DNA from: Streptomyces qaidamensis
GTDB lineage: Bacteria > Actinomycetota > Actinomycetes > Streptomycetales > Streptomycetaceae
Reading direction: 5' to 3'
Assembly: GCF_001611795.1 (NCBI RefSeq)
Contig: NZ_CP015098.1
Span: forward strand, 6,324,001 to 6,388,000
Length of the DNA: 64,000 nucleotides
Shown: in pieces, positions 32,484 through 42,001 of the stretch
Position numbering within the stretch: the first letter of the stretch is position 1
Layout: the number at the start of each line of letters is the position of its first letter
Position numbers and translations under genes: made by a program
The notes under the pieces: model-generated
Seen by the model: only the letters and a program-made list of their open reading frames with translations
What the model was told of the DNA's origin: nothing
Databases searched by the model: none

Positions 32484-34856
32484 ATGAGTCCCCAGCGCCG
32501 CGTCTTCCCCCGTCGTACGGCCGGGGCCGCCGCCCTGCTCCGCCCCAGCCGCCGCGCGCTGCTGCTGGCCACCGCGGCCCTGGCGGCGACCGGGAGCGCG
32601 GCCCCCGCGGGCAGGGGCACCGACGCGCCGGGCGATCCGTACGACACCCTGCGCGGCCGCTGGCTCGGCATCGCGCTCGGCACCGGCTACGACCCGACGG
32701 CCGAGCCCTACGCCGCCCGCCTCGCCGAGACCGGCGCACTCGCCCGCGACCTGCACACGAGCATGGCCCCGGCGGCGGATTCCCTATGGCCCGGCCACCC
32801 CTTCGACCCGCCGGCCGGCATCACCCTCAGCTACGGCCGGCTCTGGACCATGACCCGGGCCTACCTCCAGCAGGGCACCGGCTCCACCGCCGACCCCGCC
32901 CTCCTCGACGGCATCCTGCGCGGCCTCGACCACCTCTCCGCCACCGTCTACAACCCCGCCACCACCCGCTACGGCAACTGGTGGGAGTGGCAGATCGGCA
33001 GCCCCCGCCTGCTGACGGACATCACGGCCGCCCTGTACGAGGAGCTGGGAGAGGCCCGCGTCCGTGCCGCCTGCGCCGCGGTCGACCACTTCGTCCCCGA
33101 CTCGGCCCTCGCCGACTACAGCGGCACCTCCACCGGCGCCAACCGCGTCGACCTGTGCCGCTCCGTCGTCCTGCGCGGCATCCTCGGCCGCGACCCCACC
33201 AAGATCGCCCTCGCCCGGGACGCCCTCTCCCCGGTCTTCCCGTACGTGACACGGGGCGACGGCCTCTACGCCGACGGCTCGTTCGTGCAGCACACCTGGG
33301 TCGCCTACTCGGGCACGTACGGCCAGGTCGTGCTCGACGGGCTCGGGCGGCTCTTCGCCCTGCTCGCGGGATCCGACTGGGAGGTCACCGACCCGAACCG
33401 GCAGATCGTCCTCGACAGCGTCGAGCGCGCCTACGCCCCGCTCATCCATGACGGGCTCGTCATGGACAGCGTCAACGGCCGGGCCATCAGCCGCGGTCAC
33501 CTCACCGCCGACGACCGCAAGATCCTGCGCGGCGACCACTACCACGGCCACCAGCTCATCGCCGCGATCGCCCTGCTCGCGGCCGGTGCGAGCCCCGCGG
33601 AACGCACGCGCTGGCACGCCCGCGTCAAGGGCTGGATCGAACGGGACACCGTGAGCCCGATGCTGACGGCTCCCCAGTTCGGCGTCGCCGACCTGGCCCG
33701 GCTGCACGCCATCGCACGCTCACCCGTCCCGGCCGCGCCCGAACCCCCCGGTCACCACCTTTTCGCCGCCATGGACCGCGCCGTCCACCGCGGCCCCGGA
33801 TTCACCGTGAACATCGCCATGGCCAGCGACCGCATCGCCCACTACGAGTGCGGCAACGGCGAGAACCCCCGCGGCTGGCACACCGGCGCCGGCATGGTCA
33901 GCTGGTGGGCCGAGGGCACCGGCGACCAGTACACGGACTGGTTCTGGCCGACCGTCGACTGGTACCGCCTGCCCGGCACCACCGTCTCGACCAAGCGGCT
34001 CGCCGACCGCGAAGGCGGCGAGTGGGGCACGGCCCGTCCGGACGCCCGCTGGGTCGGCGGCACCACCGACGGCACCTGCGCGGCCCTCGGCCAGCATCTC
34101 AAGGGCCTCGGCTCCACCCTCGAAGCCCGCAAGTCCTGGTTCTGCGTCGCGGACGCGGTGATCTGCCTGGGCGCCGGGATCACCTGCTCCGACGGCGTCC
34201 CGGTCGAGACGATCGTCGACAACCGCAACCTCGGCGCCTCCGGCACCCAGCGCTTCGTCAAGGGCCCGAACTGGGCCCATCTGGAGGACCACGGCGGCTG
34301 GATCCTGCTCGGCCGCGAGCCGAAGGCGCTGCGCGAGGACCGTACCGGCGCCTGGTCCGACATCAACACCGGCGGCACGCCGGAGCGGCGCACCCGCCGC
34401 TGGCAGACCCTCTGGCTCGACCACGGCACCGACCCCGAGGACGCCACGTACGCCTACGTCCTGATGCCCGGGGCGTCCCGCCACGCGGTCGCGCGCCGTG
34501 CCACCGACCGCCGCTGGCTGTCGGTCCTCGCCAACGAGCCCGGCCGCCAGGCGGTCAGCGTGCCCTCCCTCGGCTGTACGGCCGCCACCTTCTGGCGGGC
34601 GGGGACGGCGGGCCCGCTCTCCGCCTCCGGCGGCGCGAGCGTGCTGGTGGTCCGCCGGGACCGTACCGCTACCCTCTGCGTGAGCGAACCGCCCCGTACG
34701 GGCGAACCGCTGGAGGTCGTCTGGGACCACCCGGTCCGCCGGGTCGACCGCGCGGACGAGACGGTCGAGGTGCTCTCCACAGGCCGCCGGCTGCGCGTGC
34801 GCGTCACTCCGGGGGAGGCATGTGCCACCCACGTCTGTGAGGTGACTCTCGCCTGA
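32484..34856 (+). CDS. secreted polysaccharide lyase family 8 (hyaluronate/chondroitin/xanthan lyase type)
   Basis: A 790-residue exported enzyme with a Tat-like N-terminus (PSRRALLLATAALAATG). The alpha/alpha-toroid domain contains GNWWEWQIGSPR, a substrate-binding signature, and the catalytic set of family 8 with family spacing: Asn220 (TGANRVD), His270 and Tyr279 (FVQHTWVAYSGTYG), Arg333 and Arg337 (GRAISR). The central beta-sandwich has RIAHYECGNGENPRGWHTG and GDQYTDWFWPTVDWYRLPGT, followed by a C-terminal beta domain. It cleaves uronic-acid-containing polysaccharides by beta-elimination; hyaluronan, chondroitin or xanthan cannot be told apart from the sequence alone. No binding module is attached. 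Confidence 0.92.
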   Translation: MSPQRRVFPRRTAGAAALLRPSRRALLLATAALAATGSAAPAGRGTDAPGDPYDTLRGRWLGIALGTGYDPTAEPYAARLAETGALARDLHTSMAPAADSLWPGHPFDPPAGITLSYGRLWTMTRAYLQQGTGSTADPALLDGILRGLDHLSATVYNPATTRYGNWWEWQIGSPRLLTDITAALYEELGEARVRAACAAVDHFVPDSALADYSGTSTGANRVDLCRSVVLRGILGRDPTKIALARDALSPVFPYVTRGDGLYADGSFVQHTWVAYSGTYGQVVLDGLGRLFALLAGSDWEVTDPNRQIVLDSVERAYAPLIHDGLVMDSVNGRAISRGHLTADDRKILRGDHYHGHQLIAAIALLAAGASPAERTRWHARVKGWIERDTVSPMLTAPQFGVADLARLHAIARSPVPAAPEPPGHHLFAAMDRAVHRGPGFTVNIAMASDRIAHYECGNGENPRGWHTGAGMVSWWAEGTGDQYTDWFWPTVDWYRLPGTTVSTKRLADREGGEWGTARPDARWVGGTTDGTCAALGQHLKGLGSTLEARKSWFCVADAVICLGAGITCSDGVPVETIVDNRNLGASGTQRFVKGPNWAHLEDHGGWILLGREPKALREDRTGAWSDINTGGTPERRTRRWQTLWLDHGTDPEDATYAYVLMPGASRHAVARRATDRRWLSVLANEPGRQAVSVPSLGCTAATFWRAGTAGPLSASGGASVLVVRRDRTATLCVSEPPRTGEPLEVVWDHPVRRVDRADETVEVLSTGRRLRVRVTPGEACATHVCEVTLA

Positions 34857-35010
34857 CCGCTTTGTGCGACCCCTACAAGCGACACGCCCCCTGAGCAGTC
34901 GGAAAGGGTCAACTCCGCCTCGGTTCTGTTCAGGGGTACCAGGAAAACACGCCGGAGACTGTGAGGAGTCGACGGCCCGCATTCCTCGCTCGGCTTCGTA
35001 AGGTCACTAC

Positions 35011-36594
35011 ATGACCGTTTTGGATGAGGCGCCGGGTGAGCCGACCGACTCGCGCGGACGCGTGGCCGAACTGCACGAGATCCGTGCGCAGGCGGTGGCC
35101 GGACCGAGCGAGAAGGCGACCAGCGCGCAGCACGCCAAGGGCAAGCTGACCGCGCGGGAGCGCATCGAACTCCTCCTCGACCCGGACTCCTTCCGGGAGG
35201 TCGAGCAGCTGCGCCGGCACCGGGCCACCGGCTTCGGCCTGGAGGCCAAGAAGCCCTACACCGACGGTGTGATCACCGGCTGGGGCACGGTGGAGGGCCG
35301 CACGGTCTTCGTCTACGCGCACGACTTCCGCATCTTCGGCGGCGCCTTGGGCGAGGCCCACGCCACGAAGATCCACAAAATCATGGACATGGCCATCGCG
35401 GCCGGTGCCCCGCTGGTGTCGCTGAACGACGGCGCCGGCGCCCGCATCCAGGAGGGCGTCTCGGCGCTCGCCGGCTACGGCGGCATCTTCCAGCGCAACA
35501 CCAGGGCCTCGGGCGTGATCCCGCAGATCTCGGTGATGCTCGGCCCGTGCGCCGGCGGCGCGGCCTACAGCCCCGCCCTCACCGACTTCGTCTTCATGGT
35601 CCGCGAGACCTCGCAGATGTTCATCACCGGCCCCGACGTCGTCAAGGCGGTCACCGGCGAGGAGATCACGCAGAACGGCCTGGGCGGCGCGGACGTCCAC
35701 GCCGAGACGTCCGGTGTCTGTCACTTCGCCTACGACGACGAAGAGACCTGCATCGCCGAGGTCCGCTACCTCATCTCCCTGCTCCCGCAGAACAACCGCG
35801 AGAACCCGCCCCGCACGGAGCCCTCGGACGCGGCCGACCGCCGTTCGGACGTCCTCCTGGACCTCGTCCCGGCGGACGGCAACCGGCCGTACGACATGGC
35901 CAAGGTCATCGAGGAGATCGTCGACGACGGCGACTACCTGGAGGTCCACGAGCGCTGGGCCCGCAACATCATCTGCGCGCTGGGCCGGATGGACGGCCAG
36001 GTCGTCGGCATCGTCGCCAACCAGCCTCAGTCCCTGGCGGGTGTGCTGGACATCGAGGCCTCCGAGAAGGCGGCCCGCTTCGTCCAGATGTGCGACGCGT
36101 TCAACATTCCGATCATCACTCTTCTGGACGTGCCCGGCTTCCTCCCGGGCGTCGACCAGGAGCACGGTGGCATCATCCGCCACGGCGCGAAGCTCCTCTA
36201 CGCCTACTGCAACGCGACCGTGCCCAGGATCTCCCTGATCCTGCGGAAGGCCTACGGAGGTGCGTACATCGTCATGGACAGCCAGTCCATCGGTGCCGAC
36301 CTCACCTACGCCTGGCCGACGAACGAGATCGCCGTCATGGGCGCGGAGGGCGCGGCCAACGTCATCTTCCGCCGCCAGATCGCCGACGCCGAGGACCCCG
36401 AGGCCATGCGGGCCCGCATGGTCAAGGAGTACAAGTCCGAGCTGATGCACCCCTACTACGCGGCCGAGCGCGGTCTGGTCGACGACGTCATCGACCCCGC
36501 CGAGACCCGCGAGGTGCTCATCAAGTCCCTCGCCATGCTCCAGACCAAGCACGCGGACCTGCCGTCCCGCAAGCACGGCAACCCGCCGCAGTAA
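35011..36594 (+). CDS. pccB: acyl-CoA carboxylase carboxyltransferase (beta) subunit
   Basis: A 527-residue biotin-dependent carboxyltransferase of the propionyl/acetyl-CoA carboxylase beta family. The acyl-CoA oxyanion site is LGPCAGGAAYSPA and the carboxybiotin site is in RKAYGGAYIVMDSQ, and the N-terminus has the usual AQHAKGKLTARERIELLLD. It makes malonyl- or methylmalonyl-CoA together with a biotinylated alpha subunit encoded elsewhere. The small epsilon subunit gene follows 35 bases downstream, which marks this as the AccB/PccB type of Streptomyces that supplies fatty-acid and polyketide extenders. The residue controlling acetyl versus propionyl preference was not assigned. Confidence 0.94.
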   Translation: MTVLDEAPGEPTDSRGRVAELHEIRAQAVAGPSEKATSAQHAKGKLTARERIELLLDPDSFREVEQLRRHRATGFGLEAKKPYTDGVITGWGTVEGRTVFVYAHDFRIFGGALGEAHATKIHKIMDMAIAAGAPLVSLNDGAGARIQEGVSALAGYGGIFQRNTRASGVIPQISVMLGPCAGGAAYSPALTDFVFMVRETSQMFITGPDVVKAVTGEEITQNGLGGADVHAETSGVCHFAYDDEETCIAEVRYLISLLPQNNRENPPRTEPSDAADRRSDVLLDLVPADGNRPYDMAKVIEEIVDDGDYLEVHERWARNIICALGRMDGQVVGIVANQPQSLAGVLDIEASEKAARFVQMCDAFNIPIITLLDVPGFLPGVDQEHGGIIRHGAKLLYAYCNATVPRISLILRKAYGGAYIVMDSQSIGADLTYAWPTNEIAVMGAEGAANVIFRRQIADAEDPEAMRARMVKEYKSELMHPYYAAERGLVDDVIDPAETREVLIKSLAMLQTKHADLPSRKHGNPPQ

Positions 36595-36629
36595 CCCGGC
36601 GGACATCTTCCTCACGGAGACTGACACTC

Positions 36630-36824
36630 ATGGAATCTGCTGATATCCGCGTCGAGAAGGGCCACGCCGAGCCCGAGGAGGTCGCCGCCATCACGGCCAT
36701 CCTCCTGGCCCGCGCCGCCGCCCGCCCCACCGACCCGGCCCCGGCCCACCGCGGCCGCATCAAGGCCGGCTGGCGCCGCCTGGAGCGCGAGCCGGGCTTC
36801 CGCGCCCCGCACAGCTGGCGCTGA
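36630..36824 (+). CDS. accE: acyl-CoA carboxylase epsilon subunit
   Basis: A 64-residue protein starting MESADIRVEKGHAEPEEVAA and ending WRRLEREPGFRAPHSWR. The pattern 'I.VEKG.A.PEE.AA..A.L.ARAA' and the terminal W(R) are typical of the small epsilon subunits that bind and stimulate actinobacterial acyl-CoA carboxylases. It is located directly after the beta subunit, as in S. coelicolor, and would form a complex with it. An 18-bp hairpin terminates the pair. Confidence 0.9.
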   Translation: MESADIRVEKGHAEPEEVAAITAILLARAAARPTDPAPAHRGRIKAGWRRLEREPGFRAPHSWR

Positions 36825-36832
36825 CCACCCTT

Positions 36833-36872
36833 CGAACAAAGGGCCCCTCCACACGGAGGGGCCCTTTGTTCG
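36833..36872 (+). terminator. 18-bp perfect hairpin after the carboxylase pair
   Basis: CGAACAAAGGGCCCCTCC pairs over all 18 bases with its complement across the loop ACAC. The T-rich 3' arm (CCCTTTGTTCG) makes it one of the strongest terminators in the window. Confidence 0.92.
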
Positions 36873-36896
36873 TAGCCCTGGGGGTGCGCGCCGTGA

Positions 36897-36945
36897 GGGG
36901 CGCGGGGAACTGCGTGACAAGCCACGATCCACCTGCACCCGGCAA
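36897..36945 (+). repeat. dispersed intergenic repeat, copy 1
   Basis: GGGGCGCGGGGAACTGCGTG is followed by ACAAGCCACGA. The element recurs at 54694 and 63162 (GGGGCGCGG.GAAC.GCG.GA..A.CCACG), each time in the gap between convergent genes. I recognise it as a common dispersed element of Streptomyces chromosomes. Confidence 0.75.
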
Positions 36946-37000
36946 CGCGACAGCCCCCGGCAGCCCAGAGGCCGCCAGGGGCTGTCCCACAGCGGGGGAA

Positions 37001-37582
37001 CTACCGCAGACGAGCCATCAGCGCGTGCTCGACCAGCGTGATCAGCGCCGACTTCGCGTCCGCGCGGTGGCGGGCGTCCGTCGTGATGATCGGGGTGTCG
37101 GGGCCGATCTGGAGCGCCTCGCGGACCTCGTCCGGCGTGTACGGCTGCTGGCCGTCGAAGCCGTTCAGGGCGATGACGAACGGCAGGCCCGAGTTCTCGA
37201 AGTAGTCGACGGCGGGGAAGCAGTCGGCGAGCCTCCTCGTGTCGACCAGCACGATCGCGCCGATGGCGCCGCGCACCAGGTCGTCCCACATGAACCAGAA
37301 GCGGTCCTGGCCCGGCGTACCGAAGAGGTACAGGATCAGGTCCTGGTCCAGGGTGATACGGCCGAAGTCCATGGCGACCGTCGTGGTCGTCTTGTCCCCG
37401 GTGTGGGTCAGGTCGTCGATGCCGGCCGAAGCGGACGTCATGACGGCCTCTGTGCGCAGCGGATTGATCTCCGAGACGGCACCCACGAACGTGGTCTTGC
37501 CCACGCCGAAGCCGCCAGCCACCACGATCTTCGCGGACGTGGTGGAGCGGGAAGGCCCTCCGCTAGAGCTTGCGAAGTCCAC
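37001..37582 (-). CDS. cvnD2: conservon GTPase CvnD (cvn2)
   Basis: A 193-residue MglA/Ras-like GTPase. The P-loop is GGFGVGKTTFVG, the switch II/G3 region reads LFGTPGQDRFWFMWDDL (Gly instead of the usual Asp of DxxG), and G4 is ALNGFD. It is the output GTPase of the conservon, a membrane-associated signalling module thought to resemble eukaryotic G-protein systems. Its start lies inside the 3' end of cvnC (20-base overlap). It differs from the cvn1 copy mostly at the N-terminus. The numbering follows the S. coelicolor order from memory. Confidence 0.92.
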   Translation of the reverse strand: MDFASSSGGPSRSTTSAKIVVAGGFGVGKTTFVGAVSEINPLRTEAVMTSASAGIDDLTHTGDKTTTTVAMDFGRITLDQDLILYLFGTPGQDRFWFMWDDLVRGAIGAIVLVDTRRLADCFPAVDYFENSGLPFVIALNGFDGQQPYTPDEVREALQIGPDTPIITTDARHRADAKSALITLVEHALMARLR

Positions 37583-38147
37583 TGAGCACCCTTTCGAGCA
37601 GTGTCACGTCTGGCTGGCCGCCGGCGTTCTCGTCGCCGCCGGGCTGATGGATGGCGACCAGTCCCGCCTCCGCCAAGTCGGCGACGAGGATCCTGGCCAC
37701 GCCGAGAGGGATCGTGAGGAGCGCCGAGATCTCGGCGACCGACTTGATTTCCCGGCAGAGGTTGCAGATCCGCTGATGCTCGGGCAACTGGCCCTGCATC
37801 TGGTGCGGCTGCGCGGTGGTGTGCACCAGCGCCTCGATGGCGAGCTGGTAGCGCGGGCGGGTCCGGCCGCCGGTCATGGCGTACGGACGCACCAACGGAT
37901 TGTGGGTGTTCGACGCCCCGCCGGGCGCCGGCTCCGGGGCGCGGCGCTGCGGCTGCACGGGCTGGATGCGCGGGGCCGGCGGCTGGTCGTACGGCGACGG
38001 GCCGGGGCCCTGCGGCGCGTACGGCTGCCGGTGGCTCGGTGCGGAGGGGAAGTTGTAACGGTTCGGGTTCTGACCACCGTCGCCCTGGCCCTGGGCAGGG
38101 CCGTACGACCAGTTGCCCGAAGGCGAACCGCCTGGGGGTGTTGCCAC
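37563..38147 (-). CDS. cvnC2: conservon DUF742 protein CvnC (cvn2)
   Basis: A 194-residue protein with a Pro/Gln-rich disordered N-terminal ~85 residues (PQGPGPSPYDQPPAPRIQPV) and a C-terminal DUF742 domain: VRPYAMTGGRTRPRYQLAIE, then HQRICNLCREIKSVAEISALL, IPLGVARILVADLAEAGLV, and VTLLERVLSGLRKL. The second half looks like a winged-helix fold. The cvn1 copy has a shorter N-terminus (131 residues in total). The last 20 bases also code for the start of CvnD. Confidence 0.92.
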   Translation of the reverse strand: MATPPGGSPSGNWSYGPAQGQGDGGQNPNRYNFPSAPSHRQPYAPQGPGPSPYDQPPAPRIQPVQPQRRAPEPAPGGASNTHNPLVRPYAMTGGRTRPRYQLAIEALVHTTAQPHQMQGQLPEHQRICNLCREIKSVAEISALLTIPLGVARILVADLAEAGLVAIHQPGGDENAGGQPDVTLLERVLSGLRKL

Positions 38148-38241
38148 TTTCTCCTCCTCCGACTGTGCCTGGCACCCATCGCTGTGGAGCCGCGTCCCGA
38201 AACCTTACGGCCACGGGACGCCAAAACGCACCGTCCGTCTG

Positions 38242-38664
38242 TTAGTTGAGCAGGCTCCCCTGGAGCTCTGCGCGAAGGTCCGGTGTCAGGACCGTACCGG
38301 CTCGGTCGACCAGCAGCGCCATCTCGTACCCGATGAGGCCGATGTCCGCCTCCGGATGTGCGAGAACGGCGAGCGACGAACCGTCGGATACGGACATGAT
38401 GAAGAGGAACCCCCGCTCCATCTCCACAACGGTCTGGTTCACGGCGCCTCCCTCGAAGATCCGGGAAGCGCCCGCCGTCAGCGACGTCAGACCGGAGGCG
38501 ACGGCCGCGAGCTGGTCGGCGCGGTCGCGGGGGAAGCCTTCGGACATCGCCAGAAGGAGTCCGTCGGCGGAGACCACCACCGTGTGGGACACCCCCGGGG
38601 TGTTGTCCACGAAGTTGGTGATCAACCAGTTCAGGTTCTGTGCCGCCTGGCTCATCGGGCTCAC
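38242..38664 (-). CDS. cvnB2: conservon roadblock/LC7 protein CvnB (cvn2)
   Basis: A 140-residue roadblock/LC7 domain protein (NLNWLITNFVDNTPGVSHTV, FPRDRADQLAAVASGLTSLT), expected to act as a GTPase-activating or adaptor partner of CvnD, as MglB does for MglA. GTG at 38664 is taken as start because AGGAG lies 7 bases upstream and it directly follows the cvnA stop; ATG at 38655 is three codons in and also possible. The gap to cvnC is 94 bases without another gene. Confidence 0.9.
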   Translation of the reverse strand: MSPMSQAAQNLNWLITNFVDNTPGVSHTVVVSADGLLLAMSEGFPRDRADQLAAVASGLTSLTAGASRIFEGGAVNQTVVEMERGFLFIMSVSDGSSLAVLAHPEADIGLIGYEMALLVDRAGTVLTPDLRAELQGSLLN

Positions 38665-38665
38665 A

Positions 38666-41600
38666 CTAACGCTCCTGGTTGTAGGTGCTGTCAGGACCGA
38701 AGCCCTGGCCGTTCGTTTCACTGCCTGCGCTGCGTCCGCGCTGGACGCCCCGACGCAGGTTGCTCAGCCTGCCCCGGACGTCCTCCGGAGCGCGGGAGAT
38801 CTGTGGGCCTCCCTGGGGGGTGCTCTCGGCGGCCCCCTCGATCAGGTTGGCCTTGGGCACCCGCCTCGGCAGGCCGGAGGAGGTGACCCCGCCCGCCTTG
38901 GGCTTCCGGAGCTGCGAAGCCTGCTGCCACCGCTCGTCGTTGGCCGAGCGCCAGTCGTCGCCGTTGCTCTCCGGAGCGGAGGCCGGCGGCTCCTGGCTCA
39001 CATGCCGTGCGCCACCCGTGCCGTTCGCACCGCTCGCGGTGGCCCCACGGCGGGGAAGCCCGGCGTCGGTCATCGTGTGAGCGGCGGAGGGGCTCGATCC
39101 CGGACGGTCGAAGCCTACGCGGTCCTGCTCACTTGCGTCAGCGGCCTGCGCAGATTCCGTTTCCGGGGCCTGAGAAGGGTACTGGCTCGGGTAGCCGTTC
39201 TGGTAACCGTCCTGCTGAGGCCAGTCGTCCTGGTGGCGCCGCTGCTCGAACGCGGCGAAACCGCCCTGCCCCCCCGTGCCCGGAGCCGAGGGCTCCTCCT
39301 GGGCCGGCTCCGGATAGGAGGGCTCCGGGTAGCCGCCGTTCGGCGAGAAGGTGTCGTTCTGCGGCAGACCACCGTTCGGCGCGTAGTACTGCTCGTCGTA
39401 CGCAGACCGCTGCGGCTCCTCGTACGACGCCTGCTGCTGCTCCTGGTACGGCGCCTGCTGCTCCTGGTACGGCGCCTGCTGCTCCTCGTACGGCGCCTGG
39501 CGGTCGTACGCGGACGGCTGCTGCTCCGGGTAGCCGGACTGGCCGGTGTCGTAGGCCTGCCCGGTGTCGTAGCCCTGTCCGGCGTTGTACTCGTCGCGGT
39601 ACCCCGTCGCCTGGTTCGGCTCCTGCCCGCTCTGCCCGGGCAGAGCGGGCTGCTCGTGCGACTGGGCCTCCAGGGCCGCCCGGCGCTCCTCGCGCATCAG
39701 GGAGCGGCCGACGGGGTCCAGCTCGCGTATGTCGTCGGGGACCTCGGAGTAACGGCTGTCGTCGAAGCCGAGCTCCGCGGCCGTGCGCATGGGCTGCTGG
39801 TTGAAGTTCTCGCCGCCGCCGCCGAAGTTCTGCTCCGGGATGATCTGCGAGACGGTGAACTCGTCGCGGTCCACGTGCTGCTCGCCGCCACCACCGTGGG
39901 TGATCGCGTCCGGCAGCATGACCAGCGAGGTCGTGCCGGCCTGCTCGCCCGAGGGGCGCAGCTGGACCCGGATGCCGTGCCGGTCGGACAGCCGGCCGAC
40001 CACGAACAGGCCCATGCGCTGGGAGATCGCGGCGTCCACGGTCGGCGGGTTGGCCAGCTTGTGGTTGATGTCCGCGAAGTCCTCGGCGGTGAGGCCGATG
40101 CCCTTGTCGTGGATCTCGATCATCACGCGGCCGTCGGGGAGACGGGTCGCGGTGACGCGGACCTTGGTCTGCGGGGAGGAGAACGTCGTGGCGTTCTCCA
40201 GGAGCTCGGCGAGCAGGTGCACGAGGTCGGTCACGGCACGGCCGTGGATCTCGGCCTCCGGGACGCCGGAGAGCTCGATGCGCTCGTACTGCTCCACCTC
40301 GGAGGAGGCGGCGCGCAGCACGTCGACCAGCGGGACCGGCTGGTCCCAGCGGCGGCCGGGCTCCTCGCCGGCGAGGACCAGGAGGTTCTCGCCGTTGCGG
40401 CGCATACGGGTCGCCAGGTGGTCCAGCTTGAAGAGGTTCTCCAGCTGGTCCGGGTCGGCCTCGTTGTTCTCCAGGTCGGTGATCAGGGTCAGCTGGCCCT
40501 CGATCAGCGACTGGTTGCGGCGCGACAGGTTGGTGAAGATCGCGTTGATGTTGCCCCGCAGCAGGGCCTGCTCGGCGGCGAGCCGGACGGCCTCGCGGTG
40601 GACCTGGTCGAAGGCGCGGGCGACCTCGCCGATCTCGTCGGTCGTGGAGATCGGGATGGCCTGGACGCGGGTGTCGACGCGTCCGGGGTCGGTACGGGAG
40701 AGCTGGTCGACCAGCATCGGCAGACGCTGCTCGGCGATACCGAAGGCGGCGTTGCGCAGCTGGCGCATCGAGCGGCTCATCTGGCGGGCGACCGCGCCGG
40801 CCAGGATGAACGCGAGAAGCAGGGCGACCACGACGGCGGCACCGGTGATGTAGGCGTCACGCTGGGCGTCGTCGGCGATGTCGGACGCTTCGCTCACGGC
40901 CTTGTCGGCCAGGTCCGTCTCGATCTTTTCGTACGCGTTGAACTTGAGCGTGTTGACCGCCCACCAGTTCTCGGCGGTGATGCCCCGCTCGGCGAGGGCG
41001 GCGCGCGCGCTCGGGTCCGTGCTCTGCAGCGTGGCCACGCCCGAGATCATCGTCGTCAGCTTGGCGGGCGGCGGGACGTAGTCCGGGTTCTTGGCCTTGG
41101 CCTCCCGGGCCATCGCGGCACCGTCGGCCCTGATCTTGGCCTCGGCCTCCTCGAGCTTGGCCGCGTCCTGCTCGGTGCCACCGCCGATGTACTCCTGCAC
41201 GGCGATGCGCTCGAGGTAGGCGTACGAGGAGAGGGCGATGCGCTGGCTGGCCAGGTTGCCGGCGTCCGGGCCCGGCTTGACCAGGATGTGCATGCCGATG
41301 GAGCGCTGCAGCGACAGGGCCGCCTTGGTGAGCTCGATGGCGTACACGGTCCGGCCGTAGCTGGTGATGTTGCCGGTGCCGAGACCGAGCTCGTTGGCGA
41401 ACTCCGTCAGCGGGTGGGCGACCTCGACGTAGCCCTCTTCGGTCTGGACGCCCTGGAGCTTGTTGGTGTAAGCGGCCTGGCGCAGGGTGGCCAGCTCGGG
41501 CTCCACCTTGCGGAAAAGCTTCAGCCGGCGCTCCAGGCCGGGCTTGGCCGGCATGTTCTGGGCCGCGGCGTCGAAGGCGTCGGACGCCTCGTCGGTGGCC

Positions 41601-42001
41601 TTGCGGACCTGGGTGACGGTCGCCTTGTCCTGGGCGCTCTGGGCGCTGCCCTTCAGCAGGGGCGCCGCCGACGCGTCACGTTCGATGTAGAGGGCGTTGG
41701 CGTAGAGGAGCGATGCGCGGACGAGGCGCGCGGTGTTCTCCGCGTCCTCGGCCTCCTGCCAGGTGTCGATCGAGCCCTTCACCTGGAAGCCGCCCATGAC
41801 GAGGCCGACCAGCACGGGTATGAGCAGGATCGCGTTGAGCCTGGTCGCCACGCGCCAGTTGCGCGGGGAGAGACGGCCGCCGCTCTCGGCGGGTGCGGCC
41901 GTCGGTTCCGAACCGGGCACGGGGGCGGGCGCCGCTGTGCGCGGCGGCGGGGTGAAGTTGCCCCGGGCCGACGGCTCGGGACTGTTCTTGCTTCGCCTCA
42001 C
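38666..42001 (-). CDS. cvnA2: conservon sensor kinase-like protein CvnA (cvn2)
   Basis: An 1111-residue membrane protein. The first TM helix is at about 54-73 (LNAILLIPVLVGLVMGGF), an extracytoplasmic nitrate/nitrite-sensing-type helical domain follows to ~385, then TM2 (AAVVVALLLAFILAGAV), a HAMP domain, an H-box-like segment (FKLDHLATRMRRNGENLLVL) and a HATPase_c domain with N-box ELLENATTFS and G-box DKGIGL. The C-terminal ~350 residues are disordered, rich in Gln/Tyr/Pro, with tandem APYQEQQ-type heptapeptides around 820-850. It ends in the motif SGLPRRVPKANLIEG shared with CvnA1. It likely senses a signal and passes it to CvnB-D. Confidence 0.92.
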   Translation of the reverse strand: MRRSKNSPEPSARGNFTPPPRTAAPAPVPGSEPTAAPAESGGRLSPRNWRVATRLNAILLIPVLVGLVMGGFQVKGSIDTWQEAEDAENTARLVRASLLYANALYIERDASAAPLLKGSAQSAQDKATVTQVRKATDEASDAFDAAAQNMPAKPGLERRLKLFRKVEPELATLRQAAYTNKLQGVQTEEGYVEVAHPLTEFANELGLGTGNITSYGRTVYAIELTKAALSLQRSIGMHILVKPGPDAGNLASQRIALSSYAYLERIAVQEYIGGGTEQDAAKLEEAEAKIRADGAAMAREAKAKNPDYVPPPAKLTTMISGVATLQSTDPSARAALAERGITAENWWAVNTLKFNAYEKIETDLADKAVSEASDIADDAQRDAYITGAAVVVALLLAFILAGAVARQMSRSMRQLRNAAFGIAEQRLPMLVDQLSRTDPGRVDTRVQAIPISTTDEIGEVARAFDQVHREAVRLAAEQALLRGNINAIFTNLSRRNQSLIEGQLTLITDLENNEADPDQLENLFKLDHLATRMRRNGENLLVLAGEEPGRRWDQPVPLVDVLRAASSEVEQYERIELSGVPEAEIHGRAVTDLVHLLAELLENATTFSSPQTKVRVTATRLPDGRVMIEIHDKGIGLTAEDFADINHKLANPPTVDAAISQRMGLFVVGRLSDRHGIRVQLRPSGEQAGTTSLVMLPDAITHGGGGEQHVDRDEFTVSQIIPEQNFGGGGENFNQQPMRTAAELGFDDSRYSEVPDDIRELDPVGRSLMREERRAALEAQSHEQPALPGQSGQEPNQATGYRDEYNAGQGYDTGQAYDTGQSGYPEQQPSAYDRQAPYEEQQAPYQEQQAPYQEQQQASYEEPQRSAYDEQYYAPNGGLPQNDTFSPNGGYPEPSYPEPAQEEPSAPGTGGQGGFAAFEQRRHQDDWPQQDGYQNGYPSQYPSQAPETESAQAADASEQDRVGFDRPGSSPSAAHTMTDAGLPRRGATASGANGTGGARHVSQEPPASAPESNGDDWRSANDERWQQASQLRKPKAGGVTSSGLPRRVPKANLIEGAAESTPQGGPQISRAPEDVRGRLSNLRRGVQRGRSAGSETNGQGFGPDSTYNQER